Shown one piece after another: positions 6,895 to 15,250 of a stretch of DNA of 38,928 bases. Where the stretch lies: positions 1 through 38,928 of the forward strand of contig SKKH01000084.1 in the NCBI GenBank assembly GCA_007121555.1. Direction: 5' to 3'. The position numbers were made by a program, and so were the translations under genes. The stretch's first letter is position 1. Every line of letters begins with the position of its first letter. Origin of the DNA: Gemmatimonadota bacterium (GTDB taxonomy: Bacteria > Gemmatimonadota > Gemmatimonadetes > Longimicrobiales > Gaopeijiaceae). The notes beneath the pieces were generated by a model that saw only the letters and a program-made list of their open reading frames with translations, made no database searches and had not been told where the DNA came from.

Positions 6895-9840
6895 TCAGTT
6901 TCCCTGTGCTTGCGTGAATCCCTCTGCGTCGACGCCGTTTCCCCCGAGTGCGGAGTCCGGCGCCGGTTCTTTCTTGACCCGAGGCTGGGTCCGCGTACGC
7001 TCCGGAACCGTCTCCTCCAGGGCCTGCACCGCCTCGGGGCGGAAGATGCGGAGCCCGAACTCGGGTCGATATCCGTGGATCTCCTTCACATCCAGGGCCC
7101 TGAGGTAGTCCAGGATCTGTCGACTCATGACCTGCCCCGGCACCAGGATCGGAAAGCCGGGAGGATAGGGGGTCACGAAGGAGGCCGACACGATCTCCTC
7201 ACCCGACACCACCCGCTCGACCAACGCGGCGTCGAGTGGCACATGGTCACACGCCTCGCCGTCGTAGGCCAGGAAGAAGGCCCTCCGCATGTCGCCCTCG
7301 GGAGTGGAACTGTCTGGCTCCGGCAGGAACGCGCGGTGAAAGCGACTGAAGTTCGGAAGTGGGGGGAGCCGCTCGGTGAGCGACGCAACCCGCGCCCGGT
7401 GAAGGCGCTCGGAGGCATGGCTCTGATGGGCCAGCGTCTCATCCAGCTCCCGAGCCACCTGGGTCAGGGCTTTCACCAGGTGGGCCGCGGTGGCGGGAGT
7501 ACTCCCGATGTGGGTCAGGAAGAGGACCGTGTTCCGTGAAGTCTTGTTCACCTGGATGGCGAATCGGTCCATGAGCATCTGCTTGAACTGGTTGCCGTCC
7601 ATCCCGGTCTTCCCCACGTGCAGGGTGATGCGGGTGGGGTCCAGGGTGAACTCGTCGCTCTGCCAGGTGGGCGTCAGCTTCGCCCATCCCTTCTCGGGGT
7701 CGTAATAGAGGTTCAACCCCGAGGGCCGGTAGCGGGAGGGGATCATGTCCCCGGGACCCAGGACCCGGAAGTACCGTCCCAGGAGGGGGTCGCTGTGGAT
7801 CCGCTCCCGGAGGTTCATGGCGATCTCCACACTCTCCTGGACCAGCGCATAGCCCTCCAACTCCACCTGTCGTCGGCCCATGTCCAGCGAGGCGAGGATG
7901 GGGTAGTTCGGGGAGGTCGACGTGTGGGTCATGTAGGCCTCTTCGAACGCCTCGCTGACCTGCTGGTCGAAATCCTCGTCCTGGATGTGGATCATGGAGC
8001 CCTGCCTGAGCGCCGTCAGGGTCTTGTGGGTCGACTGGGTCGAATACACGCGGACCCGGGCCCGCTTCGGATCGGGGAGCAGACGCGTGTCCAACCAGGC
8101 CGTGTCATCGTCCTCTCGCTCCGCGAACTCCCGGCTCCACTGCTCATGCTCCGCTGCGTATTCGTCGCTGCGCAGGCGCTCCTTGAGACGGCTGGCGACC
8201 TCCATGGCCGTTCGCCGCCGCAGCGTGGGATGAAAGCGCCCGTATCCGAACCAGGCCTCATCCCAGACGAAGACCATGTCCGGCTTTATGGCCAGCACCT
8301 CCTCCATGATCCGAGCCGGATCATAGGTGATCCCGTCGAAGGTGATGTTGGTGAGAAGGAGCATCTTCACGCGGTCGAGCTTTCCGGCCCTCCGCAACTC
8401 GAGAAGTCGCTCCTTGATCTCCCTCAGAGGCACCCCGCCGTACATGGAGAATTCCGAGAGCGGATAGGCGTCTAGGTAGACCGGAAACGCGCCGCTCATG
8501 ATGACCGCGTAGGGGTGCGACTTGTGGCAATCATGGGCCAGCAGCACGATGTCGCCGGGCCGAACCAGACCCTGCATCACGATCTTGTTGGCCGTGGAGG
8601 TCCCATTGGTCACGAAGTACGTCTTCTTGGCTCCAAACGCCCTGGCCGCGAGCTGCTGGGCCCGTTTCAGGGGACCGTGAGGCTGGAGCAGGGAATCGAG
8701 CCCCCCGGTGGTGGCCGAGGTCTCGCCCATGAAGCTGCTCGGCCCGAAGAGGGTCGCCGTCTCCCGGATCCAGCGAGATTTGAGAATGGACTTCCCCTGA
8801 CCGATGGGCAGGGCGTGGAAGACACCGGTGGGCTTCCGACTATAGCGCTGAAGGGCGGTGAGGAAGGGCGTCTCGGCCCGATCGCCCACCCCTTTCAGGA
8901 TGCTGAGGTGGAGCTCCCGGTAGTAGTCCTGCCTGTGGAAGAGTCGATCGAAGTCTTCGGTGTCCTCGCCCGCCACCCGCTCCAGGGGGGAGTCGGTGAC
9001 CAGGAAGGCGTCCAGATCCGGGCGGAGGTGCTTCAGCACTCCGCCCAGCCGGTGGCTGCGAACGCTGCCCAGCATGGCCGCCAGCGAATCCAGGTCGTCG
9101 TCCATGAGGGCCTCGGCCTCCGGGACGAGGGAAAGGCCCGGTCCCTTGGAGCGGAACGGGAAGATGTAGCGCACCACGACGCTCTGGATGTCCCCGTTCA
9201 GGAGTACCGCCGCCATCGCCTCCTCGAAGGATCGGGCCACCACGAGCTCATAGATGAATTCGTCTTCGGGAGCTCTGAAGGCCCGGAGCTGGAGGCGGAG
9301 CTCGGTCTCCTGCTCCCTGGTCAGATCATCCACGACGAGAACCTCGAAGTACGGACGGCTCTCGGACTCGACCTCGTGCTCGATGCTCTCCACGACCCGG
9401 GTCACATCGATGAGATCGGCGTATTCGCTCAGCCGGCTGGTGGAGAGATCCAGCCGTCGGTAGGCATCCTTCGCCAGGAGCTGTACGACGCGGCTGGTCT
9501 GCTCCGCGAAGGCGTGGTAATCCTCCTTCCCGAAGAGGGCCTCCAGTCGGTCGAAGCCCTGGGGGCCTGGAAACGCCCAGAACGGCTCGTAGGGCCGGAG
9601 GATCTCAAGCCCATCGAGCACCGCCTTGCGCCAGCGCGACGTGTCATCGCCCGACTGGACCCCGTGAGCGAGTCTGCGCCCATTGTCCCGAACCCGGTTC
9701 CACGCGTCCATGCGGAGCCGGATCACGTTGTGCTGGAGGCTGGCCGGTCCGTCTCCTGCGTTCAGACCCAGCTGTGCGTCTCGGGGGTGCACCGGTCCGG
9801 TAACCTCCGACCTTTCGATCCCTTCGGACTCCTTTCTCAT
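6895..9840 (-). CDS. PLP-dependent Orn/Lys/Arg decarboxylase-family enzyme, unusually long
   Basis: This is a 981-residue fold-type I PLP enzyme. The chosen start, ATG 9840, has GGAGG 7 bases upstream. ATG 9891 (998 residues) overlaps the previous stop as ATGA and is also possible. The N-terminal part carries a receiver-like 'wing' domain (FEVLVVDDLTREQETELRLQ onward). The PLP domain shows YFVTNGTSTANKIV, LLAHDCHKSHPYAV, FVWDEAWFGYGRFHP and the cofactor lysine in QSTHKTLTALRQGSM (Lys606). A C-terminal domain follows, including PYPPGFPILVPGQV. Inducible decarboxylases are usually about 710-760 residues, so this one has roughly 220 extra, mostly in the first 350. Substrate choice among ornithine, lysine and arginine cannot be read. 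Some relatives of such folds do oxidative rather than simple decarboxylation chemistry, which would fit the neighbouring amidase gene. Confidence 0.9.
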   Translation of the reverse strand: MRKESEGIERSEVTGPVHPRDAQLGLNAGDGPASLQHNVIRLRMDAWNRVRDNGRRLAHGVQSGDDTSRWRKAVLDGLEILRPYEPFWAFPGPQGFDRLEALFGKEDYHAFAEQTSRVVQLLAKDAYRRLDLSTSRLSEYADLIDVTRVVESIEHEVESESRPYFEVLVVDDLTREQETELRLQLRAFRAPEDEFIYELVVARSFEEAMAAVLLNGDIQSVVVRYIFPFRSKGPGLSLVPEAEALMDDDLDSLAAMLGSVRSHRLGGVLKHLRPDLDAFLVTDSPLERVAGEDTEDFDRLFHRQDYYRELHLSILKGVGDRAETPFLTALQRYSRKPTGVFHALPIGQGKSILKSRWIRETATLFGPSSFMGETSATTGGLDSLLQPHGPLKRAQQLAARAFGAKKTYFVTNGTSTANKIVMQGLVRPGDIVLLAHDCHKSHPYAVIMSGAFPVYLDAYPLSEFSMYGGVPLREIKERLLELRRAGKLDRVKMLLLTNITFDGITYDPARIMEEVLAIKPDMVFVWDEAWFGYGRFHPTLRRRTAMEVASRLKERLRSDEYAAEHEQWSREFAEREDDDTAWLDTRLLPDPKRARVRVYSTQSTHKTLTALRQGSMIHIQDEDFDQQVSEAFEEAYMTHTSTSPNYPILASLDMGRRQVELEGYALVQESVEIAMNLRERIHSDPLLGRYFRVLGPGDMIPSRYRPSGLNLYYDPEKGWAKLTPTWQSDEFTLDPTRITLHVGKTGMDGNQFKQMLMDRFAIQVNKTSRNTVLFLTHIGSTPATAAHLVKALTQVARELDETLAHQSHASERLHRARVASLTERLPPLPNFSRFHRAFLPEPDSSTPEGDMRRAFFLAYDGEACDHVPLDAALVERVVSGEEIVSASFVTPYPPGFPILVPGQVMSRQILDYLRALDVKEIHGYRPEFGLRIFRPEAVQALEETVPERTRTQPRVKKEPAPDSALGGNGVDAEGFTQAQGN

Positions 9841-9887
9841 GCTCCGACCTCCGATCTTGGTTCGCAGTCTGCTCAGAACGCGCCGGA

Positions 9888-10781
9888 TCATTCCGAGCTC
9901 GGCGTGTCGTGGGAGTCCTCGCCCCGCATCCCTCGTCCTGGCTTTTCCAGAGGCCCGAGCGTATCGAGGTACGCCGATCCCTTCCAACGACGGTTGTACA
10001 CCTTGAAGCGCACCTCGCGGTCCCGGAAGCTCTTCAGGGGCTGGCCCAAGGACCGGAGGCCACGCTCCCTGGAGCGTTGAACCCGGTCCAGGTCGAGCTC
10101 CACGGGCATGAGCTCCTCGGACTCCCCAGCCTGGTGGATCACCTCACCATGAGGCCCGACCAGGATGGATCGTCCGACCCCACCGGCTCCCAGCCCGTTG
10201 ATGTCCAGGAAGTAGCACTGGTTCGTGGCCGCTGTGCTTCGAGCGATGGCCAGCTCCACGTCCCGATCCGGCGTGCCCGTGAGCGACGGGTGGAGGATCA
10301 CCTCCGCTCCCATGGCGGCTAGCGTACGGGAGGTCTCCGGAATCCAGGAGTCGTAGCAGATCGACACCCCGAAGCGACCCACGTCGGGCACATCGAAGAC
10401 CAGGAATTCGTCTCCGGCCTCGACCCCCGCCTCGTAGGGGGTGAAGGGAAAGAGCTTTCGGTGTCGCCCCACTACCTCGCCCTCTGGATTCAGCACCGAG
10501 GCGGTGTTGTAGATCCCGTCCTTCCGCTTTTCATAGAGGGATCCGGTGACGAGCCAGAGCCCGTGTTTTCGGGCCATTTCGCCGAACCGGTCTTCCGCGG
10601 GGCCCGGGAGGGCTTCGGCCCTGGCCCGGGAAGGTCCGTAGGCGGCCAGTTCACTGAACATCACCATCTCCACCCAGGGGAAGAGCCCCATGAGCTGACT
10701 CAGCCGCCTCTCCAGGTAGGCCAGGTTGCTCTCGGTCCCGGAGATGTGGAGCTGAAGACCCGCCACCCCGATGGACCTCAC
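9888..10781 (-). CDS. carbon-nitrogen hydrolase (nitrilase superfamily amidase)
   Basis: This 297-residue enzyme hydrolyses an amide or carbamoyl C-N bond. The complete nitrilase triad is visible: Glu44 in MFSELAAYG, Lys109 in GRHRKLFPF and Cys142 in VSICYDSWIPE. The start GTG 10781 overlaps the aminotransferase stop (GTGA), and the stop overlaps an ATG of the decarboxylase frame (ATGA), so it is embedded in a coupled operon. With a basic-amino-acid decarboxylase-family enzyme, an aminotransferase and an aldehyde dehydrogenase nearby, likely substrates are an omega-amino or guanidino carboxamide (as in 5-aminovaleramide or 4-guanidinobutyramide routes) or N-carbamoylputrescine. These are inferences from context. 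The longer open frame upstream is only an extension through the aminotransferase gene. Confidence 0.9.
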   Translation of the reverse strand: MRSIGVAGLQLHISGTESNLAYLERRLSQLMGLFPWVEMVMFSELAAYGPSRARAEALPGPAEDRFGEMARKHGLWLVTGSLYEKRKDGIYNTASVLNPEGEVVGRHRKLFPFTPYEAGVEAGDEFLVFDVPDVGRFGVSICYDSWIPETSRTLAAMGAEVILHPSLTGTPDRDVELAIARSTAATNQCYFLDINGLGAGGVGRSILVGPHGEVIHQAGESEELMPVELDLDRVQRSRERGLRSLGQPLKSFRDREVRFKVYNRRWKGSAYLDTLGPLEKPGRGMRGEDSHDTPSSE

Positions 10782-12133
10782 GCTCGCACCTTCTCGCCCG
10801 CTCCCTGTCCCGCACCGTTCTGGTGTTCGGCGCCGGAGAGTCGGAGCACCGCACCCTCGATCACCCCAAGTCCCCGGTCCAGCTCCTCGTCGCTGATGAC
10901 GAGGGGGCTCAGGATCCGGATCACGTTCCCGGCGGGCCCCGCCGTGATCACCAGGACCCCCTCGGCCAGGGACTCCATGGCCACCTGGCGGGCCAGCGTG
11001 CTGGCCGGCGCACCCCCCTCCTCGACCAGCTCCATGGCCATCATGGCTCCGAGTCCTCGCACTTCGCCCACCGCGGCGCACCGATCGGCCAGGGCTTCAA
11101 AGCGCCGCCGGATCATCCGTCCGATCTCGGTGGCTCGGGTGTTGAGGTCCAGCTCCTCCATGATCCGGATCGTGGCCAGGGCCGACGCGCAGGCCACGGG
11201 ATTGCCCCCGTACGTCCCCCCGATGGTCCCGGGCTCGGCTCCATCCATGACCTCGGCCCGGCCCATCACGGCTCCGATGGGCAGGCCTCCCCCCATGGAC
11301 TTGGCCCAGGTGGAGAGGTCCGGCACCACACCGAAGTGCTCGTAGGCAGCCCAACGCCCGGTGCGGCAGAACCCGGTCTGGACCTCGTCGAAGACGAGGA
11401 CGATCCCCTCCCGGTCGCAGATCTCCCTCAGGCCCCGGAGATAGCCAGGCGGTGCGGGGACGAACCCCCCTTCGCCCTGGACGGGCTCGATGAGGATCGC
11501 CGCCACGTCCCGTGCGGCTACCAGGGTGGAGAAGGATTCCTCGAGCCGGTGCAGCTCGCGCTCCACGAAGTCCTCGATGTCCAGTCCGTCGCCCCGGAGG
11601 CCGTGGTTGGGAAAGGGCACCCGGTAGATCTCCGGCGCGAACGGGCCACACCCCTTCTTGTAGGCCACCTTCGAGGTGAGCGACATCCCCATGAGCGTAC
11701 GCCCGTGGAACGCCTCGGAAAAACAGATCACCGCCGGCCGGCCCGTTGCCTGTCGAGCGATCTTCACGGCGTTCTCGACGGCCTCGGCACCGGAGTTGAT
11801 GAGAAGCACCTTCGTGTGATCGCCGTGTGGCAGGAGTTCGGCCAGCTTCTCGGCCAACTCCACGTAGGGTTCGTAGGTGGCCACATGAAAGCAGGCGTGG
11901 AGCAGCTCGCCGGCCTGGCGGCGGATGGCGTCCACCACGGCATCCTGGCAGTGGCCCGCGTTCATCACGCCGATGCCTCCGGCGAAGTCCAGGAGCTCCC
12001 GGCCTTCGGCGTCCACGATGACCGCACCCCGACCCCGGGCCGCGGTTGCCGTAGTCACCCGAGGAACTCCGCGAGGCACGACGGCCTCACGGCGCGCCAG
12101 CAGTTTTTCGTTGTCCGTCATAATCGGTACCAT
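10778..12133 (-). CDS. gabT: class-III omega-aminotransferase, GabT-like
   Basis: This 451-residue PLP enzyme moves an omega-amino group (GABA, 5-aminovalerate or a diamine) to 2-oxoglutarate or pyruvate. Motifs are LLARREAVVPRGV at the start, as in GabT, then NSGAEAVENAVKIAR (113-127), IEPVQGEGGF, LVFDEVQTGFCRTG with the cofactor-contacting Asp249, and STWAKSMGGGLPIGAV with the Schiff-base Lys278. The start ATG 12133 (MVPIMTDNEK) has GGAGGAGG 12 bases upstream; ATG 12121 matches the family start better but lies 24 bases from it. It is the first gene of the six-gene operon and lies 50 bp after an intrinsic terminator in the leader. The symbol reflects similarity only; DavT-type or diamine activity is equally possible. 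Confidence 0.85.
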   Translation of the reverse strand: MVPIMTDNEKLLARREAVVPRGVPRVTTATAARGRGAVIVDAEGRELLDFAGGIGVMNAGHCQDAVVDAIRRQAGELLHACFHVATYEPYVELAEKLAELLPHGDHTKVLLINSGAEAVENAVKIARQATGRPAVICFSEAFHGRTLMGMSLTSKVAYKKGCGPFAPEIYRVPFPNHGLRGDGLDIEDFVERELHRLEESFSTLVAARDVAAILIEPVQGEGGFVPAPPGYLRGLREICDREGIVLVFDEVQTGFCRTGRWAAYEHFGVVPDLSTWAKSMGGGLPIGAVMGRAEVMDGAEPGTIGGTYGGNPVACASALATIRIMEELDLNTRATEIGRMIRRRFEALADRCAAVGEVRGLGAMMAMELVEEGGAPASTLARQVAMESLAEGVLVITAGPAGNVIRILSPLVISDEELDRGLGVIEGAVLRLSGAEHQNGAGQGAGEKVRA

Positions 12134-12182
12134 TTTGAAGGGTCGCCTCCTCCTGTGAGGGACAGGCCGGACGACACCGTGG

Positions 12183-12206
12183 AAAAAAACGGAACCCCAA
12201 GGTTCC
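12183..12206 (-). terminator. intrinsic terminator in the operon leader
   Basis: Read on the minus strand, a stem GGAACC, loop TTGG, stem GGTTCC (12206 down to 12191) is followed by G and seven T residues (12189-12183). This is a textbook rho-independent signal. It lies 50 bp upstream of the aminotransferase start and about 420 bp after the aldehyde dehydrogenase stop. It could end read-through from the latter, but its position in the leader fits attenuation better. Confidence 0.8.
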
Positions 12207-12284
12207 TGAGATGCGGTTGCGGAGCAGGCCTCTGGTCGTCCCAAGCGCGCAGGACGAACCGAAATTCAACGGGTTCCGACCCGT
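12190..12284 (-). promoter_or_regulatory. candidate attenuator / riboswitch-like leader of the six-gene operon
   Basis: In the minus-strand transcript three hairpins follow each other. They are ACGGGT-CGGA-ACCCGT (12284-12269), a stem of TCGTCC with GGACGA (12257-12252 with 12241-12236, extended by two G-C pairs past a bulged U), and the terminator stem (12206-12191). The segment CGGAACCC (12278-12271) of the first hairpin is exactly complementary to GGGTTCCG (12197-12190), the descending arm of the terminator. Two exclusive folds are thus possible, one terminating and one not. I do not recognise the aptamer, and no known class is claimed. A small open frame beginning at ATG 12294 crosses this region, so a leader peptide is another possible sensor. 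Confidence 0.5.
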
Positions 12285-12368
12285 AGGAGACCATTGAAGA
12301 ATAGCCGTCCCCACCCCCCGACGGCCAGTTGAAGGGTCCGCGCCCGCCCGGGCCGGGGAGGGCTAAAA

Positions 12369-12407
12369 GGCTGTTGAAGAACAGGAGAGACCGCCGTTGG
12401 GAGCGCA
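12369..12407 (+). repeat. degenerate dispersed intergenic repeat, copy A
   Basis: The stretch starting aggctgttgaagaac and ending ccgttgggagcgc aligns with 26449-26489, with about 26 of 34 aligned bases identical after a 2-base gap, plus a shared leading aggct. The following bases contain imperfect inverted segments (ttgggagcgcaaggtcg near 12397 and agcgcctggggcgcttccc near 12470) that could form a long hairpin. This resembles a small non-coding mobile or REP-like element. Confidence 0.5.
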
Positions 12408-12576
12408 AGGTCGCTGGATCCAAGGCGGCCCGCCGCCCCACCGAACGGCTGATGACGCAGCAGCGCGCAGCGCCTGGGGCGCTTCCCCCGCGAGACCTCC
12501 GAGCACTGCGCAGGAGAACCCGAAGGGCGTCGGGGGGGTGCGGCCCTGGATCGTCGTTGGAGCCCGCTCCCGATCC

Positions 12577-12593
12577 GGCGGGGAGCCCCCGCC
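12577..12593 (-). terminator. GC-rich hairpin just after the aldehyde dehydrogenase gene
   Basis: A perfect 7-bp stem (ggcgggg with ccccgcc) with a 3-base loop lies 29 bases downstream of the aldehyde dehydrogenase stop codon. There is no T-run after it, so it may only pause transcription or act with Rho. Confidence 0.4.
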
Positions 12594-12622
12594 CCGCGAG
12601 GGCAGAGGGGGACCGGGCGTCG

Positions 12623-13996
12623 CTACTCCACCCAGACAGTCTTCACGTTCACGAATTCCCGGATCCCGAAGGGCGAGAGCTCCCTCCCGTACCCGCTCTC
12701 CTTCACCCCGCCGAAGGGGAGGCGCGGATCGGAACGCACGAAGGCGTTCACGAAGCAGGCGCCCGCATCCAGCTCCTGGACCGCGATGCGCTCCCCTCGC
12801 TCTCGGTCGGCGGTGAAGACCGCCGCCCCCAGGCCGAACGGCGTGTCGTTGGCGACCCGGATCGCCTCCGCTTCGTCTTCGACGGTGATGATGCTGGCCA
12901 CGGGTCCGAAGAGTTCCTCCTCGTAGGCGGGCATCCCCGGCTTCACATCGGTGAGTATCGTGGGCGGATAGAAGTAGCCGGGCCCGTCGGGCAGCTCTCC
13001 ACCCAGGAGGAGGCGAGCCCCGCCCTCCATGCTCTTCCGCACCTGGCGATGGAGGCTGTCCCGGAGGTCGGACCGGGCCTGGGGGCCCAGCGTGGTCGAC
13101 TCGTCCATGGGGTCACCCATGACCGCTCGGCCCATTCGTTCGATCATCCGCGCCTCGAAGTCCTCGCGAAGGCCCTCCACGACCACGAAGCGCTTCGCAG
13201 CGATGCAGCTCTGTCCCGAGTTCAGCAGCCGGCTCGTGACGCAGGCCTCCACGGTGGCGTCCAGGTCCGCGTCCTCCAGGACGATGTATGGATCGCTCCC
13301 GCCCAGCTCCAGCACCGTCTTCTTGATCTGGCTTCCGGCCTGGGCCGCCACCGCCTTCCCGGCACCGACACTTCCGGTGAGGGTCACCGCCCTCACCCGC
13401 GGGTCCTCGATCATGGTGCCCGTGAGATCCAGATCCACGATCGCCGAGCGGAAGAGTGCAGAGGGGAATCCCGCCTCATGGAGGATCTCCTCAATGGCCA
13501 GGGCACAGCCCGGGACGTTGGGGGCGTGCTTCAGGATCGCCCCGTTTCCAGCCATGAGCGTGGGCGCGGCGAACCGGAAGACCTGCCAGAACGGAAAGTT
13601 CCAGGGCATGATCGCCAGAACGACCCCAATGGGTTCGAAGGCGACGAAGGTCTTCGCATTCGTATCCGGTGTGGACACCGCCTCGCGGGCAAGCTCCTGG
13701 GCTCCGGTCCGGGCGTAGTATTCGCACACCCACGCACACTTCTCCACCTCCCCACGCGCCTCTTTGAGCGGTTTTCCCATCTCCGTGGTCATGAGTCGGG
13801 CCCAATCCTCGGACCGGTCGCGAAGGATCGCCGCCGCATTGTTGAGGCGATCCGCCCGATGCGAGAACTCGGTGGTCCGCCACTCCCTCTGGGCGCGGTG
13901 GGCATCCTGAAGGATCGTCTCCACACGGTCCCCGTCCATCTGGGGGTAGTCCTTCAGCGTCTTTCCTGTGGCAGGGTTTACAGCAGTCCAACTCAT
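12623..13996 (-). CDS. gabD: aldehyde dehydrogenase, succinate-semialdehyde dehydrogenase-like
   Basis: This 457-residue NAD(P)-dependent enzyme oxidises an aldehyde to an acid. The start ATG 13996 is preceded by GAGGAG 7 bases upstream. The catalytic set is complete: Asn133 in MPWNFPF, Lys156, Glu230 in VLELGGSDPY and Cys264 in NSGQSCIAAKR. The TEMGKPLKEARGEVEKC pattern near residues 71-87 is typical of the GabD/Sad branch that uses succinate semialdehyde and related semialdehydes. It is encoded upstream of the GabT-like gene on the same strand but separated by 489 bp with terminator-like structures, so it is probably a separate unit of the same pathway. Glutarate semialdehyde (DavD role) cannot be excluded. 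Confidence 0.88.
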   Translation of the reverse strand: MSWTAVNPATGKTLKDYPQMDGDRVETILQDAHRAQREWRTTEFSHRADRLNNAAAILRDRSEDWARLMTTEMGKPLKEARGEVEKCAWVCEYYARTGAQELAREAVSTPDTNAKTFVAFEPIGVVLAIMPWNFPFWQVFRFAAPTLMAGNGAILKHAPNVPGCALAIEEILHEAGFPSALFRSAIVDLDLTGTMIEDPRVRAVTLTGSVGAGKAVAAQAGSQIKKTVLELGGSDPYIVLEDADLDATVEACVTSRLLNSGQSCIAAKRFVVVEGLREDFEARMIERMGRAVMGDPMDESTTLGPQARSDLRDSLHRQVRKSMEGGARLLLGGELPDGPGYFYPPTILTDVKPGMPAYEEELFGPVASIITVEDEAEAIRVANDTPFGLGAAVFTADRERGERIAVQELDAGACFVNAFVRSDPRLPFGGVKESGYGRELSPFGIREFVNVKTVWVE

Positions 13997-14261
13997 GTGG
14001 GGGCTCCTCGAAAAAGCAGTGGTGGTCAGGCGGTTCGGGTGCGGCCGACCCGGACCCATCGACGGGTGGGGACAGGCGTCCCGGACCAGTAAAGATAACC
14101 CCACCGGCCGGAAACGGGCGCGTCCCGAGTTTTGCGGGAATCGCTGGGAACCGCCATTCTCAGAGGAAGGTCGTCCACACCCTCAACTTCCAAGATCAGG
14201 CCGTCACCTGCCGACTCCTGCCCCCTCGACCCACTCCTCGCCATCTCGTGACTGGATCACG

Positions 14262-15236
14262 ATGACGGCACCGTATCTGGGTCCCGATCACAGACGCAGC
14301 ATCCTGCAACTCACCACCACGGCCATCGGGTTCTTCGGCTTCTGGGTGGCCGCATACTGGGCCCTGGGGGTCAGCTACTGGCTCACCCTGGGGATGGCCG
14401 TTCTCGCAGCCGCCTTCCTCGTGAAGCTCTTCATGATCCAGCACGACTGCGGTCATGGCTCATACTTCCGCTCGCGGCGAGTCCGGGACATCGTGGGTTT
14501 CACCATCGGGGTTCTGACCATGACCCCCTACCAGTATTGGCGGAAGACCCACGCCCATCACCATGCCCACAGTGGGGACCTGGACCTCCGGGGATTCGGG
14601 GATGTGGAAACCCTCACCGTGCGCGAATACCTGGCCCTATCCAAGGGCAAGCGACTGGGCTACAGGGTCTACCGCAGCCCCCTGACCCTACTCCTCCTGG
14701 GCCCCATCTTCCACTTCGTCCTGAAGCACCGGTATCCCTGGGAAGTGCCGAGGGAATGGAAAAAGGCCTGGGCCAGCATCTGGTGGACCAACGCCTGCAT
14801 CGCGGGAATCCTGCTGGGAGCGGCCCTGACCATCGGGCTCGTGCCCTTCCTCCTGGTCCAGGCCCCCATCACCCTCATGGCCGGCGCGGGGGGGATCCTC
14901 CTCTTCTACGTGCAGCATCAGTTCGAGGAAACCTACTGGCACAGGAAGCCGGACTGGGACTTCTTCGAGGCCTCGGTCCTCGGAAGTTCCCACCTGGTCC
15001 TCCCCAAGCCTCTGCAGTGGTTCACCGCCAGCATCGGGATCCACCACGTCCACCATCTGAGCAGCAGGATCCCGAACTATCGGCTCCAGGAGTGTCTGGA
15101 GGCGAATCCGGAGCTGCAGCGGGCCACAAAGATCAGCCTGGGTGACTTTCGGAGGCTCTTCCGGCTGACTCTGTGGGACGAGGAGGCCGGGAGGATGGTC
15201 GGGTTTCGGGAACTCAAGGCCCCGACCGCGGGCTGA
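14262..15236 (+). CDS. membrane fatty acid desaturase (acyl-lipid type)
   Basis: This 324-residue di-iron membrane enzyme introduces a double bond into fatty acyl chains. All three histidine boxes are present: HDCGH (61-65), HAHHH (97-101) and HHVHH (261-265). Hydrophobic segments flank them as usual, and QHQFEETYWH precedes the third box, as in DesA-like and related bacterial enzymes. The start is ATG 14262; the frame stays open upstream but without similarity, and no good ribosome-binding sequence is seen. It is divergent from the aldehyde dehydrogenase gene across 265 bp and convergent with the next lipoprotein gene, with a GC hairpin between the two stops. It likely adjusts membrane fluidity, but the position of the double bond is unknown. 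Confidence 0.92.
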   Translation: MTAPYLGPDHRRSILQLTTTAIGFFGFWVAAYWALGVSYWLTLGMAVLAAAFLVKLFMIQHDCGHGSYFRSRRVRDIVGFTIGVLTMTPYQYWRKTHAHHHAHSGDLDLRGFGDVETLTVREYLALSKGKRLGYRVYRSPLTLLLLGPIFHFVLKHRYPWEVPREWKKAWASIWWTNACIAGILLGAALTIGLVPFLLVQAPITLMAGAGGILLFYVQHQFEETYWHRKPDWDFFEASVLGSSHLVLPKPLQWFTASIGIHHVHHLSSRIPNYRLQECLEANPELQRATKISLGDFRRLFRLTLWDEEAGRMVGFRELKAPTAG

Positions 15237-15250
15237 GCAGGGACGCAGCA

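Larger units (their letters stand above)
12285..12622. other. intergenic region with dispersed repeat copy, no gene seen
   Basis: Together with the leader, this forms a 489-bp gap between two minus-strand genes. Open frames crossing it have no family likeness. It holds one copy of a degenerate repeat (12369-12407) also found at 26449-26489, and a GC hairpin near the aldehyde dehydrogenase end. The promoter of the six-gene operon must lie here if the operon is transcribed separately, but I see no convincing -35/-10 pair. Confidence 0.6.

Noticed and set aside
8515-10080. 521-codon plus-strand frame opposite the decarboxylase gene
   Set aside because: Antisense shadow without recognisable domain.
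12118-12294. Leader open frame from ATG 12294 as a real protein gene
   Set aside because: No ribosome-binding sequence and no family; kept only as a possible leader peptide in the attenuator finding.
12329-14092. 587-codon plus-strand frame opposite the aldehyde dehydrogenase gene
   Set aside because: Mirror of a gene with a complete catalytic set; no domain likeness.
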